Assembly: GCA_040772225.1 (NCBI GenBank)
Contig: JAXGYO010000004.1
Span: 40,885-104,884 of the forward strand
Origin: JAAYED01 sp040772225
GTDB taxonomy: Bacteria > Chloroflexota > Anaerolineae > UBA1429
DNA length: 64,000 nt
Reading direction: 5' to 3'
In this document: positions 9,035 through 18,081 of the stretch, in pieces
Position numbering within the stretch: the first letter of the stretch is position 1
Layout: every line of letters begins with the position of its first letter
The notes under the pieces: generated by a model
Database searches by the model: none
What the model was told of the DNA's origin: nothing
The model's input: the letters and a program-made list of their open reading frames with translations, nothing else
Program-made: the position numbers and the translations under genes

Positions 9035-9850
9035 CTATTCCAGAGATTCTGCCACCCTCAAAAGCTCCTCGAACTGCAGACCGAGGTTGTGAGCCTCCAG
9101 CAGATAGGTCACCCCATCCTCCTCCCAGGTGAGATAGGCGTCGTCCGCCCGCTCGTCCCACAGGAGACTGCCCATACGGATGCTGGGATCGCCCGTACCA
9201 TCGTCCTGCCAGCCGCCGTGCACATAGACCCCCGGCAGGCCCCTGACGCTCACCGCCTCCTCCGCCGCGCTGGCCAGCACCGGGGGAGCGCTGAGCAGCC
9301 CCTCGCTGGCATGCATCACGAGGATACCGTCGCCGGGGCCGGGAGCCGCCACCTGGCTGTAGTAGATCCCGAGCTTGGGGCCATACGCGTCGTCCGGCAT
9401 CGAATTCTCGGTGATCGATACGCGCGTGTGAGCAAACTCCTCAGGCAACCAGGTGGGGAGCCTGACGTCAAAGCCGATCCGGCCCCGTGCCTCCTCGACC
9501 GTCAGCGCAGGGGGCTCGCCAGCGACGCGTGTCACCTCGAGCTTTGCGCTCTGCACGCTGCCATCCTCCTCAACAGTCGTGTCGACGAGCGCGATGCCCA
9601 TGCGCTGCAGGATGCCCTCCCCAAAGGCGCGCACGCCCGGCACCAGCGCCAGCGACCCCGCCAGGAGCAGCACGAGCGCTACAGCCGCGAGAGCACGCGT
9701 GGCGGACGCGGGCAGGCGCGCTCCCAGGATGGCTCGCGGCGGGCGCGTGGCCCGGTCCTGGATGCGAGGCCACAGATCGATGGTCGCTCGGGGCGCCTGT
9801 TCTTCCGCCACGCTCTGCAACAACCAGTGCGAACCGCTTCTTGTTCTCAT
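9035..9850 (-). CDS. DUF4367-type membrane protein, putative anti-sigma factor
   Basis: A protein of 271 residues. The ATG at 9850 has AAGGAAAAG upstream. The N-terminal ~50 residues are cytoplasmic, one helix follows at about 52-72 (ALAAVALVLLLAGSLALVPG), and the rest is predicted outside. It carries the pattern of DUF4367/DUF4179 anti-sigma C-terminal domains: a thin helical stem, RIGFDVRLPTWLPEEF, a beta-rich core, and a final YLLEAHNLGLQFEELLRVAE. It starts 16 bp after the ECF sigma gene ends on the same strand, the usual arrangement of a sigma factor and its membrane anti-sigma. No zinc-binding HxxxCxxC motif is seen in the short N-terminal part. Confidence 0.75.
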   Translation of the reverse strand: MRTRSGSHWLLQSVAEEQAPRATIDLWPRIQDRATRPPRAILGARLPASATRALAAVALVLLLAGSLALVPGVRAFGEGILQRMGIALVDTTVEEDGSVQSAKLEVTRVAGEPPALTVEEARGRIGFDVRLPTWLPEEFAHTRVSITENSMPDDAYGPKLGIYYSQVAAPGPGDGILVMHASEGLLSAPPVLASAAEEAVSVRGLPGVYVHGGWQDDGTGDPSIRMGSLLWDERADDAYLTWEEDGVTYLLEAHNLGLQFEELLRVAESLE

Positions 9851-9865
9851 CAGCTTTTCCTTTCC

Positions 9866-10423
9866 CTACTTGAATCCGTCCAGCATCGTCCGCAAGCGCG
9901 CCCGGGCCTGGCTCAGATGCCAGCGCAGCGTCCCTGGTGCGCAGTTCAATCTGCCGGCTGCTTCTTCCGTGCTCAGGTCCGAGTAGTAACGCGCGACGAC
10001 CGCAGCCCGCTGGGAGGGCGAGAGCCTGGCGATAGCCTTTCGCATGGCCACCACCAACTCCTGCCGCTCCAGGGCATCCTCCGGCTCTCTCGGGTTTTGG
10101 GCCAGTTGCCGCAGGGTGCCCTCATAGTCCCCAACCTCATCGGGTTTCAGCGGCAGGTGGCGTCCCTGGCGAACGGCGGCCTTGATCGCATCATGGACGA
10201 CGAGCCGCATGAACCAGGGCCGGAACGGGCGCGCTGCATCAAAGCCGCGGATGGCGGTGCGTAACCGCAGGTAGGCTGCCTGTACGACATCCTCCGCCAT
10301 GTCCCGATCCCTCGTGACGAGGACTGCGGCCTGGACGGCCTCCACCTGGTGGAGTTCGACCAGCGCCTCCAGGCCTGCGATGTCACCTGCTTTCAGCCGG
10401 GCGATTGCCTCTGCCTCATCCAT
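9866..10423 (-). CDS. ECF-type sigma-70 family RNA polymerase sigma factor
   Basis: A protein of 185 residues. I chose the ATG at 10423 (MDEAEAIARL) because AAAGGGGAGGC precedes it. Region 2 is at about 20-85 (MAEDVVQAAYLRLRTAIRGF, then FRPWFMRLVVHDAI), with the D-x-x-Q helix that contacts core polymerase and the -10 element. Region 4 is at about 130-182 (LSPSQRAAVVARYYSDLSTE, then CAPGTLRWHLSQARARLR), a helix-turn-helix for the -35 element. The next gene downstream encodes a one-helix membrane protein likely to be its anti-sigma factor. Confidence 0.9.
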   Translation of the reverse strand: MDEAEAIARLKAGDIAGLEALVELHQVEAVQAAVLVTRDRDMAEDVVQAAYLRLRTAIRGFDAARPFRPWFMRLVVHDAIKAAVRQGRHLPLKPDEVGDYEGTLRQLAQNPREPEDALERQELVVAMRKAIARLSPSQRAAVVARYYSDLSTEEAAGRLNCAPGTLRWHLSQARARLRTMLDGFK

Positions 10424-10637
10424 GCCTCCCCTTTCGTGCTGGCCGAGCGCTCTACTCATACTATCCCTGAGCGACAGCAAACGTTGGGGGCAAAACTGGC
10501 CCCGCCCGGTGTCCGCCGCGGCGCGCGGTCGCCCATAGTCCTTCGTCCACGGTCCCTCATCTTCCCCCTTTACCTCCCCCGCCCCCCGTCGAAAGATAGC
10601 ACGCACTGGAATCGCCCTTTTCCCCCCGGAGCCACCC

Positions 10638-10793
10638 ATGCCCATCGAGATCCGTGGGGCGCGCGAACACAACCTCAAGGACATCGACGTGACCATCCCT
10701 GATGGCCTCACGGTGATCACGGGCGTCAGCGGCTCGGGCAAAACGTCGCTGGCGTTCGATACGCTCTACCCCGAGGCGCGACTCGGAGTATGA
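10638..10793 (+). pseudogene. uvrA: Stub of UvrA: N-terminal Walker A segment only
   Basis: The ATG at 10638 opens a 51-residue frame that begins MPIEIRGAREHNLKDIDV and contains the Walker A motif GVSGSGKTSLAFDTLY. This is nearly the consensus start of excinuclease ABC subunit A. The frame then reads PEARLGV and stops at TGA 10791, where intact UvrA (about 940 residues) continues. Everything after the first ~46 residues is missing, and the MacA-like gene follows within 100 bp. It is non-functional as DNA repair ATPase. The deletion may be real, or an assembly join. Confidence 0.75.
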
Positions 10794-10888
10794 CCGCAGG
10801 CACCCGCTACGAGATGACCAATAGCACTGGCGCCCGTGAGCAGCTCCTGTCATGATACACAGAGTTCACTCACAGAAGGAGTCCGTAC

Positions 10889-12301
10889 ATGCTTCAGAAA
10901 CTGCGCCTCGCGCTCGCCGTAACGGTCGTGGTAGCGGCTATGCTGGCTGCCGGATGTAGTGCAGCCGCGCCCGCCACGGCGGCTGAGCCGGCCGCCCCGA
11001 TCCAGGTGACCATCGCACGGGGAGACGTGGCCTACACGACGACAGCCAGTGGCACACTTACCGCAGATACCACGAACCTCGCCTTTGAGATAAGCGGCCC
11101 CGTCGCCAGCGTGCTCGTAAAAGAGGGCAGCGCTGTCGCCGCGGGCGATCCGATCGCCACGCTCGACCAGAAGCAACTGGAAGATGCCATCTTGAGCGCC
11201 GAGCTGACCCTGGAAACGGCCAGGGTTCAGTTGGAGCAGGCCAACGAGCCGGCGAGCGCGGCAGATATCGCCTCCGCACGTGCCAGCCTCGCGCAGGCGC
11301 AAGTCGCGCTGTCCGCGCTGTTTGAGGATCCGACGGACGCCGACCGCCAGGACGCACAGCTCAGGGTAGACCAAGCCAGAAACAGCCTGTGGGCGCAGCA
11401 GGCCCAACGCGATGCCACCGCCGGCAATCCGAACGCTTCGGGTGCATCCGTCGACGCGGCTCAGGCCGCTGTGCTCAATGCTGAAGTAGCCGTGCAACAG
11501 GCGCTGCTGGCGCAGAGCCGTCTGGACGAGCCCCCCACCGAGAGCGCCATCGCGGCAGCCAAGGCTCAAGTGGCCTCTGCCCAGGCCAATCTCGACCGAC
11601 TGCTGGAACAACCTGACGCGTTGGCCATCTCCGGCGCAGAGATCGGTGTCAGACAGGCCGAGCTCGCCCTCACACAGGCCCAGGATCGCGTCGCCGACGC
11701 TACACTGCGCGCACCGTTTGACGGTGTGCTGACGTCCGTCTCAGTCGTAGTAGGGGAATACGCCGTAGCGAACCAGCCGGTTGCTGTGCTCGCGCGGCCA
11801 GACTCTACGTACGTCAACGCCATGATCGACGAGATCGATGTGGTCGACTTGAGAGAGGGACAGAAGGCCACCGCAACCTTTGATGCCCTACCCGAGCGCC
11901 AGCAGGCAGCAGAGTTGACTTTTCTCTCCCCGCAGGCGCGCTCGACTTCGGGCATTCCCGCCTACGAGGCGCACATCACTCTGGCTGAGCCCGACCCTGT
12001 ACTGAGGTTGGGGATGACGGCCAACGTCGAGGTGATCATCGCTGAGGCCCGGGACGCGGTCCTGGTGCCCAATCAGGCACTGATAGCGGATCGTGATACG
12101 GGACAGTACTTTGTCACGGTGACCGGCGGCCTGGGCAGCCACAAGCAAGAGGTGACGCTGGGCATCCAGGGCGAGGACTATGCGGAGGTGCTCGACGGTC
12201 TATCCGAGGGAGACACAGTCGAGCTGGTTTCCGTGGCGACGGCCACTGACTCCGCGTCCGGCTTCCCCAGGGGGGCGGGCGGCATGGGGGCGTTTCAATG
12301 A
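10889..12301 (+). CDS. MacA-like periplasmic-adaptor/HlyD-family lipoprotein
   Basis: A protein of 470 residues. The ATG at 10889 has AGAAGGAG upstream. The signal peptide ends in the lipobox LAAG-C23. The membrane-fusion order is visible: a first lipoyl half (about 50-90, GPVASVLVKEGSAVAAGDPI), a long coiled coil of heptad-rich helices (about 90-260, with repeated SAQANLDRL-type segments), a second lipoyl half (DATLRAPFDGVLTSVSVVVG), then a beta-barrel and a membrane-proximal domain. In the MacAB/ABC-efflux family the adaptor links a FtsX-like permease to the cell exterior. Its stop overlaps the ATP-binding gene start (ATGA), so the three genes form one operon. Confidence 0.9.
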   Translation: MLQKLRLALAVTVVVAAMLAAGCSAAAPATAAEPAAPIQVTIARGDVAYTTTASGTLTADTTNLAFEISGPVASVLVKEGSAVAAGDPIATLDQKQLEDAILSAELTLETARVQLEQANEPASAADIASARASLAQAQVALSALFEDPTDADRQDAQLRVDQARNSLWAQQAQRDATAGNPNASGASVDAAQAAVLNAEVAVQQALLAQSRLDEPPTESAIAAAKAQVASAQANLDRLLEQPDALAISGAEIGVRQAELALTQAQDRVADATLRAPFDGVLTSVSVVVGEYAVANQPVAVLARPDSTYVNAMIDEIDVVDLREGQKATATFDALPERQQAAELTFLSPQARSTSGIPAYEAHITLAEPDPVLRLGMTANVEVIIAEARDAVLVPNQALIADRDTGQYFVTVTGGLGSHKQEVTLGIQGEDYAEVLDGLSEGDTVELVSVATATDSASGFPRGAGGMGAFQ

Positions 12302-12978
12302 TCATCGATGCCAGGCACCTGACCAAGGTCTACAAGCTGGGCCAGGTGGACGTACACGCGCTGCGCGGCGTCTCACTGCAGGTCGAGGCGGGCGAGTTCC
12401 TGACCATCATGGGACCGTCCGGCTCGGGCAAGTCAACGCTGATGAACATGGTGGGCTGCCTGGACGTGCCCACCTCGGGCACCTATGAGCTGAACGGCGT
12501 GGACGTCAGCAGCCTCAAGCCCCGCGACTTGGCGCGAATCCGCCTGCACGATATCGGCTTTGTGTTTCAGGGATTCAACCTTCTGCCTCGCACCAAGGCG
12601 ATCCAGCAGGTAGAGCTACCTCTCTCGTATTCCGGCGTCCACCTGGGCGATCGTCGCCGCCGCGCACGCGAGGCGCTGGAACGCGTCGGATTGGGAGATC
12701 GACTGAACCATCGCCCGGATGAGCTCTCTGGAGGCCAACAGCAGCGCGTGGCTATCGCTCGGGCGCTTGTCACCAACCCGTCTATCATCCTGGCGGACGA
12801 GCCTACGGGAAACCTGGATTCCCACACCGGGGCCGAGGTCTTGAGGCTGTTCCAGGAACTCAACAGACAGGGCATCACTATGGTCTTTGTGACCCATGAC
12901 GCGGAGATCGCCTCCTTCAGCCGACGCATCATGCACCTGCGGGATGGGCTGATCGAGCGCGACGAACCTGTGCACTAG
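12298..12978 (+). CDS. ABC transporter ATP-binding protein, MacB/LolD type
   Basis: A protein of 226 residues, the normal length for the family. The ATG at 12298 overlaps the preceding stop by four bases. Walker A is GPSGSGKST at 39-47, the Q-loop lies in FVFQGFNLLPRT, the signature is LSGGQQQRVAIARAL, Walker B is IILADEPTGNLD, and the H-switch is in VFVTHDAE. NLLPRTKAIQQVELPLSYSG is typical of the MacB/LolD/FtsE branch, which powers mechanotransmission rather than substrate passage across the membrane. Partners are the adaptor upstream and the permease 10 bp downstream. Confidence 0.95.
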   Translation: MIIDARHLTKVYKLGQVDVHALRGVSLQVEAGEFLTIMGPSGSGKSTLMNMVGCLDVPTSGTYELNGVDVSSLKPRDLARIRLHDIGFVFQGFNLLPRTKAIQQVELPLSYSGVHLGDRRRRAREALERVGLGDRLNHRPDELSGGQQQRVAIARALVTNPSIILADEPTGNLDSHTGAEVLRLFQELNRQGITMVFVTHDAEIASFSRRIMHLRDGLIERDEPVH

Positions 12979-12988
12979 GGAGACTGCC

Positions 12989-14206
12989 ATGAACCTGTGG
13001 GAAGAAATCCGCACGGCGCTCGGCTCCGTGTTTCAGAACAAGCTCCGAACTGCGTTGACGATGCTCGGCATCGTGATCGGCGTGGCCGCGGTCATCGCTC
13101 TCTCCGGCCTTGGTGAGGGCGTGACGGCCATGGTGACCAGCGAGATCGAGGGCATCGGCTCCAACATCATCATGATCTCGGCCCGTCAGAGCAGCGATTC
13201 GACCCGTCCGGCGGTCCTCACCAATGCCGATGCCGAGGCCTTGGCAAACCCATTGAGTGCGCCTGACGTCTCGGCTGTGGCCCCACAGGTTACTTTCCCT
13301 GCAACGGTGGTTCAGGGGAGTACCACAAGCAACTTTACCGTGATCGGCACCAATCAGTATCTCGATGACATTATGGCCATGGAGCCCGCTATGGGAGGCT
13401 TTCTCGCCGCGCATGACCTCACAGACTATGCGCGTGTTGCCGTCCTGGGGTGGGAGGCCTACAGCACACTTTTCGACGACGGCGTCTATCCCATCCAGCA
13501 GAACGTCACGATTGACGGCGTGCGATACACCATAGTGGGTGTGGCCGAGAAGCAGGGCGGCATGATGGGCACGGACAATAACATCTGGATCCCTCTGACC
13601 ACTGCTCAGAACCGCCACTATACGCAAAAGACCCTCTCGGGCGAGCGCACGCTGACCATGATCCTCGCGCAGTCGCGCTCACCGGAGCTTTCCGACGAGG
13701 CGACCCGGCAGATCACCGGCATCCTGCGCCGAGAGCACAAGCTCGGCGAGTCGGACCCTGATGACTTTACAGTCACTGCACAGGAGGACATCCTGAATCT
13801 GGCCAGCAGTATCACGGGCACCCTGACTCTCTTCTTGGGCGCCATAGCCGGAATAAGCTTGCTCGTAGGAGGTATCGGCATCATGAATATCATGCTCGTC
13901 ACGGTCACAGAGCGCACGCGCGAGATCGGCATCCGCAAGGCAATCGGCGCGCCGCCATCCACGATCATGGTGCAATTCGTCATCGAGGCTCTGTTACTGA
14001 CCCTGCTTGGCGGGGTGATCGGCATGCTCTTGGGTTCGTGGGGCGCCAGCGCCCTGGGCACTGTGATCGGCGTGACGGCCGAGATCACCCCACAGATTCT
14101 CTTGCTGGCCACGGGCGTATCGGCCGCCATAGGGATCCTGTTTGGCACCTATCCCGCTGCCCGCGCTGCCCAGCTCAACCCAATCGAAGCGTTGCGCCAT
14201 GAGTAG
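12989..14206 (+). CDS. ABC transporter permease, MacB/FtsX family
   Basis: A protein of 405 residues. The ATG at 12989 follows GGGAGACTGCC. Helix 1 (about 20-42) follows the conserved NKLRTALTMLGIVIGVAAVI. A large extracellular domain (about 50-275, MacB_PCD) is followed by three helices near 280-305, 330-355 and 365-390, with the conserved TERTREIGIRKAIGA before the third segment and AAQLNPIEALRHE at the end. This is the classic four-helix FtsX permease. With the adaptor and ATPase it should export peptides, drugs or lipoproteins; the substrate cannot be read from the sequence. A two-component pair lies directly downstream. Confidence 0.95.
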   Translation: MNLWEEIRTALGSVFQNKLRTALTMLGIVIGVAAVIALSGLGEGVTAMVTSEIEGIGSNIIMISARQSSDSTRPAVLTNADAEALANPLSAPDVSAVAPQVTFPATVVQGSTTSNFTVIGTNQYLDDIMAMEPAMGGFLAAHDLTDYARVAVLGWEAYSTLFDDGVYPIQQNVTIDGVRYTIVGVAEKQGGMMGTDNNIWIPLTTAQNRHYTQKTLSGERTLTMILAQSRSPELSDEATRQITGILRREHKLGESDPDDFTVTAQEDILNLASSITGTLTLFLGAIAGISLLVGGIGIMNIMLVTVTERTREIGIRKAIGAPPSTIMVQFVIEALLLTLLGGVIGMLLGSWGASALGTVIGVTAEITPQILLLATGVSAAIGILFGTYPAARAAQLNPIEALRHE

Positions 14207-14246
14207 CCGGCGCGCGCACAAGTGATTTCGTCGCCGGCCACGGACC

Positions 14247-14274
14247 TTGCGTTTGGCCTGCGGGGCCTTATACT
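14247..14274 (+). promoter_or_regulatory. Promoter placing the transcription start on the kinase ATG
   Basis: TTGCGT at 14247-14252, a 16-bp spacer and TATACT at 14269-14274. The ATG at 14281 is 7 bp after the -10 box, where transcription normally starts. No Shine-Dalgarno sequence precedes the ATG. The mRNA is therefore predicted to be leaderless. Confidence 0.55.
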
Positions 14275-14280
14275 GTGCCC

Positions 14281-15522
14281 ATGAGCTATTCTTTCCAGGC
14301 CGTACGCGACGCGAAACGCGTGTACGTCATCGTCGGGCTGATTCGCTGCTTGCTGGTTGGTATAGCCGCAACCGGCATTGTGCTGGTTCGCCACGCAACC
14401 ACCGGCGCGCCCCTCATGGCGTTCCTGGTCAGCGCCCTATTGGTAGCGTTGGCGCTCTTGCCGGTGCCCGTCCGCGCCTTGCGCGGCTGGTTGGCGTTCG
14501 TACTGGCGACCGATATGGGTCTGATGAGCCTGCGCCTGCTGCCCGACTCTAGTATCACGGCACGCGCGGCCCCCGAGTGGTTTGCCGGAGCGGCGGACGT
14601 CACGGTCGCCGAGCCCTTTCTCTTTGTGCTGGTGCCACTCCTGCTGCTCGCCTGGGCCTATGGCAAGCCAGGGGCTCTGTTCGGTACCCTCTGGGCTGCT
14701 GCGATCCAACTGGGGGGAGCGGTCCTGTGCGTAGCCAGGCTGGACGCTGCCCCAGTCATCATCGCCGATGCGCTGGGGCGCATCGTGCTTATGCTCTCTA
14801 TCTCGCTCATCATCGCGGTCCTCGCGGGGAGACAGCGTGCGCAGATCGATGAGTTGGAGCGTGCCCACCAGCGGCTGGCGACCCATGCCGCTACGCTCGA
14901 GCAATTGGCTGTCAGCCGAGAACGCAACCGTATGGCGCGCGACTTGCATGACACGCTCGCTCATTCACTGGCTGCGCTGACCATCCACCTCCGGGCGCTG
15001 CGAACCGCGCTCGACCACGACCCGCAGGAAGCCACCGAGCTGGCCAACGAGGCCGTCGAGATTGCCCGCGCCGGCCTGGTAGAATCTCGCCAGGCCATCC
15101 AGGCGCTGCGCTCGGACCCCCTGACCAACCTGGGGCTTGTGGGCGCCATTCGGGGTGAACTGGAAAGCCTGCGGGCAAGACTCGGCATCCACGTCGAACT
15201 GCTCGTCTCCGGCGAGTCTATCGATCTGAGTGCCGAGCGAGAACTCACTGCCTGGCGCATCGTCGAGGAGGCTCTCCGCAACGTCGAGCGCCACGCTATG
15301 GCTACCAGGGTCGAGGTGCGGCTGGCCTACGGGAGCGATCGCTTTGTACTCGTTGTGGAGGATGACGGACAGGGGTTCGATGCGGCCGACGCCGGAGCCA
15401 GCCAATTCGGGCTGGCAGGCATGCGCGAGCGGGCCAGCCTCACCGATGGCGAACTGGTGATCGTGACGACGCCAGGCCATGGAACCTCGGTACGCCTCAC
15501 CTATCCGGGAGGTGGCCTGTGA
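14281..15522 (+). CDS. Sensor histidine kinase, HisKA_3 (NarX/DesK type)
   Basis: A protein of 413 residues from the ATG at 14281 (a GTG two codons earlier is possible). Five or six hydrophobic helices lie at about 15-180, then a short coiled coil (QIDELERAHQRLATHAATLE). The phosphoacceptor helix is RNRMARDLHDTLAHSLAALT with His223, typical of HisKA_3. The ATPase domain is at about 310-412: N-box ALRNVERHAMATRVEVRL, D-box VVEDDGQGFD, and GLAGMRERASLTDGELVI. The GTG of the response regulator overlaps its stop, so they are a cognate pair. Position suggests control of the efflux genes upstream. A leaderless promoter is predicted. Confidence 0.92.
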   Translation: MSYSFQAVRDAKRVYVIVGLIRCLLVGIAATGIVLVRHATTGAPLMAFLVSALLVALALLPVPVRALRGWLAFVLATDMGLMSLRLLPDSSITARAAPEWFAGAADVTVAEPFLFVLVPLLLLAWAYGKPGALFGTLWAAAIQLGGAVLCVARLDAAPVIIADALGRIVLMLSISLIIAVLAGRQRAQIDELERAHQRLATHAATLEQLAVSRERNRMARDLHDTLAHSLAALTIHLRALRTALDHDPQEATELANEAVEIARAGLVESRQAIQALRSDPLTNLGLVGAIRGELESLRARLGIHVELLVSGESIDLSAERELTAWRIVEEALRNVERHAMATRVEVRLAYGSDRFVLVVEDDGQGFDAADAGASQFGLAGMRERASLTDGELVIVTTPGHGTSVRLTYPGGGL

Positions 15523-16202
15523 CGGACATACGGGTGCTCGTGGTCGATGATCAAGAGATCGTGCGCAGGGGAATCGCCGTGCTTCTCGAGTACGCAGAAG
15601 GGATCACCGTCGTGGGTCAGGCCGGCAACGGCGAACAGGCCGTCGCACAGGCCGGGGCTCTGCAGCCCGACGTGGTTCTGATGGACCTGATAATGCCGGT
15701 GCTGGGCGGCATCCCGGCGACGCGGCGCATCCTGGCCGAGCACCCTGGAATGCGCGTCATCATCCTCACCACGTACGACGCCGACGATTTCGTGTTTGAG
15801 GGCATCAAGGCGGGCGCACAGGGCTACCTGCTAAAGGACGCCCCGGGCGAGGAGCTGGCCGATGCGATCCGCAGAGTCTACGCCGGCGAGTCACGGCTGG
15901 ACGGCCGCGTAGCCAACAGCGTTCTCGGCGAGTTCCGTCGCCTGGCGATTTCGGCCCCGTCGTACCCCTCGGCCGGGAGTTATGGCAGGCCAGACATGGT
16001 CCTCGAACCATTGAGCGATAGGGAGCAACAGGTGCTGGAACTGCTCGCTCAAGGCATGACCAATCGCGAAATAGCCGACGGCATGCATTTGGCCGAGGGC
16101 ACCGTCAAGAACTATGTGAGTGCGATCATCGCCAAACTGCAGGCCAACGATCGCACCCAGGCCGTGATCACGGCCCTCAAACGAGGTCTCGTCGACCTCT
16201 AG
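15519..16202 (+). CDS. Response regulator, NarL/LuxR family
   Basis: A protein of 227 residues. The GTG at 15519 overlaps the kinase stop (GTGA) and has GGGAGGTGG upstream. The receiver domain is at 1-120: DD acidic pocket in VLVVDDQEIVRRG, phosphorylated Asp56 in VVLMDLIMP, Thr in IILTTY and Lys in GYLLKDAP. A linker leads to a LuxR-type helix-turn-helix at about 160-222: LSDREQQVLELLAQGMTNRE, then LAEGTVKNYVSAIIAKLQAN. It binds DNA after phosphorylation by the adjacent kinase. The likely targets are this operon and the MacAB-like genes; no operator could be identified. Confidence 0.95.
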   Translation: MTDIRVLVVDDQEIVRRGIAVLLEYAEGITVVGQAGNGEQAVAQAGALQPDVVLMDLIMPVLGGIPATRRILAEHPGMRVIILTTYDADDFVFEGIKAGAQGYLLKDAPGEELADAIRRVYAGESRLDGRVANSVLGEFRRLAISAPSYPSAGSYGRPDMVLEPLSDREQQVLELLAQGMTNREIADGMHLAEGTVKNYVSAIIAKLQANDRTQAVITALKRGLVDL

Positions 16203-16809
16203 GCAAGCGGTATTCTTCGTCGTCGCCATGTCCGCCTCGCACGGCGGCCTCCCGGCGCGCCGTTCGCAGGCCCCCTCCGCGTAACCCGCCCGATCGCAAC
16301 CAGCCCCACATCCCCTCACCGGCGACCACGCCTGGCGCCCCCGCGTCACTGCCGCCCGGAACGCCCGCCCATCACGCTGACCGCCCTGCTGACGGCGCTG
16401 CGCCGGCCCCCGGTCGGCGCGCTGATGCAGACGCGCGGCCCCTGGTCGCTGGGTGCCGTCAGCGCCCTCATCATGGCCGCGCTGATCCCGGTGGCGCTGC
16501 GGACCGTGGTCAAAAACCCGCAGGCGACGTCAGAGAAGGCGTCGGCAGCGACCTGGACCGCAAGGCAGCCCCGCCAACCCCCCTGGCGGAAACAGTCTCC
16601 TGCGGATGTGGACACCGGGCGCCTTGAGGCAGCGGCACCCAAGTGCCGGCGTGCCCGCCGGAGTGCAAGCGATGTACTCATCGCCCCGCGCCCCAATTGA
16701 CCGCCCGGCTGACGTGCCCCCGGACCGCCGGCTTTAGCCGGTGGTGACCCCACGAGGCCGTCCAGACGCTCCAACGTTCAAACCTTCAAACGTTTGAGCG
16801 TGCCGCCGC
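16203..16809. other. Gene-poor interval with a hydrophobic remnant and short repeats
   Basis: No convincing gene. A plus-strand frame from 16425 encodes one membrane-like helix (SLGAVSALIMAALIPVALRT) with no start signals, possibly a remnant. A GGACCGCCGGCTTTAGCCGG element lies near 16720, followed at 16760-16800 by phased words of the form ACGTTCAAAC (about every 10 nt). Confidence 0.4.
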
Positions 16810-18081
16810 TCACACGACCCGCCCGTCCGCCCAGTCCATGAATTGCTCCCAGTCCCAGTCGTTCACGCCGTGGCTCCCCGCGCGCAGGTGGTAGGCCAGC
16901 GTGCTGTGCACCGGCGCGTGCACGGCAGGCATCTCACGCACGGCCAGCCCCTCGCTGCCCAGCAGGCGGTAGACCGGATCGGCGCCCAGCGCCCCCAGGA
17001 ACTCGCCCCGCGGGTCGGACCAGAGATCGTCTTCAGCGCTGGCGATGTAGACGGGCCGCGGCGCGGAAAGCGCGATCAGCATGTGCTGGTCGTAAGGCAG
17101 CGCGTCCTCGTTATCGTTGTAGGCGTGGAACGCCTTGCAGAACCAGTGAGGGAAGGTCGTATTGATGCGCGCCACCGTCTCGCCGAACCGCCGGCGGGAG
17201 AGGGCCGCGCCGCCGCACCCCGACTCGTTGGGGCTGATCGCGCCCCAACGCGCATCCAGCGCCCCCGCCCAGAGCGCGGCCTTGCCGAGGCGAGAGGTGC
17301 CGTGGGCGATGATCCGCGCCGGGTCAAGGTCTGGGTCCGTCACGAGATAGTCCAGCATGCGGCACATCCCCCAGGCCCAGGCGGCCAGCACGCCCCACTC
17401 GTCGGGCGCCGGCACCTCGCCCGGCGCGAGATAGGCCGTGAATACGCCGTGGTTGAACACGTCCGGCCGGTCAGGCGCGATATCGCCGCAACAGGCGTTG
17501 GCCACGGCATGACCCCGCGCCAGGATGCGCTCCACGGGCATGGAGCCGGGCCAGGTGTTGCGGCTGCGCTCTGTGGCGCGGTTGTCCACGATCCCCATGT
17601 CTCCCCGGCCAAAGCGCCCCATATCGGGCGCCCAGCCGTCGAATAGCGCCACCCCCGGGTCAGCAGTGATGGACTGGTTACCGAGGTAATTGAGCCCCAC
17701 CCAGGTGGCGGGCGGCCGCGAGACGCCGTTGGGGATATAGAGCAGCAGGTCGATCTTGGGAGTATCGCCGTCCGTAAGATAGATCCGCACCTCCTTGCGG
17801 GTGGCACGGCCTCCCAACGCCTGACGGTCCACGTTACGCAGTTCAAAGCGCATCCCCGCGGGCGGCTCGGGCGAGCGCCCGAACAACTGTTCCTCGCACA
17901 GGCGGAACACCTCCGGGCGGCGTTTCTGCCACCAGACGGCGGCATCGGTCACCGGCATCCCGTCGGCGCACACCAATGGGTCCGGCAGGGTATAATCGGG
18001 AACCAACGCCTCGTCGAGCAGCGTTCCCGCGGGGTAGCTGGCCTTGATCTTCTCGAGTTCCGCGCGTCGTTCCTCGTCCAT
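16810..18081 (-). CDS. Glucuronoyl esterase-like hydrolase, carbohydrate esterase family 15
   Basis: A protein of 423 residues. The ATG at 18081 follows GGAGGTGACGCT. It has an alpha/beta-hydrolase fold with the CE15 pattern: nucleophile Ser263 in IIAHGTSRLGKAALWAGALD (family consensus G-C-S-R-x-G-K, here Thr for Cys), Glu286 in SPNESGCGGAALSRRRFGET, and catalytic His404 in GSHGVNDWDWEQF. CE15 enzymes split the ester between 4-O-methyl-glucuronic acid of xylan and lignin alcohols. There is no signal peptide, which is unusual for an enzyme acting on plant polymer and suggests action on imported fragments. A GH43 remnant lies 3 kb away, in keeping with hemicellulose use. Confidence 0.85.
   Translation of the reverse strand: MDEERRAELEKIKASYPAGTLLDEALVPDYTLPDPLVCADGMPVTDAAVWWQKRRPEVFRLCEEQLFGRSPEPPAGMRFELRNVDRQALGGRATRKEVRIYLTDGDTPKIDLLLYIPNGVSRPPATWVGLNYLGNQSITADPGVALFDGWAPDMGRFGRGDMGIVDNRATERSRNTWPGSMPVERILARGHAVANACCGDIAPDRPDVFNHGVFTAYLAPGEVPAPDEWGVLAAWAWGMCRMLDYLVTDPDLDPARIIAHGTSRLGKAALWAGALDARWGAISPNESGCGGAALSRRRFGETVARINTTFPHWFCKAFHAYNDNEDALPYDQHMLIALSAPRPVYIASAEDDLWSDPRGEFLGALGADPVYRLLGSEGLAVREMPAVHAPVHSTLAYHLRAGSHGVNDWDWEQFMDWADGRVV

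Noticed and set aside
10638..10793. A functional short ABC ATPase
   Set aside because: It has Walker A only, with no signature or Walker B, so it cannot be an ATPase.
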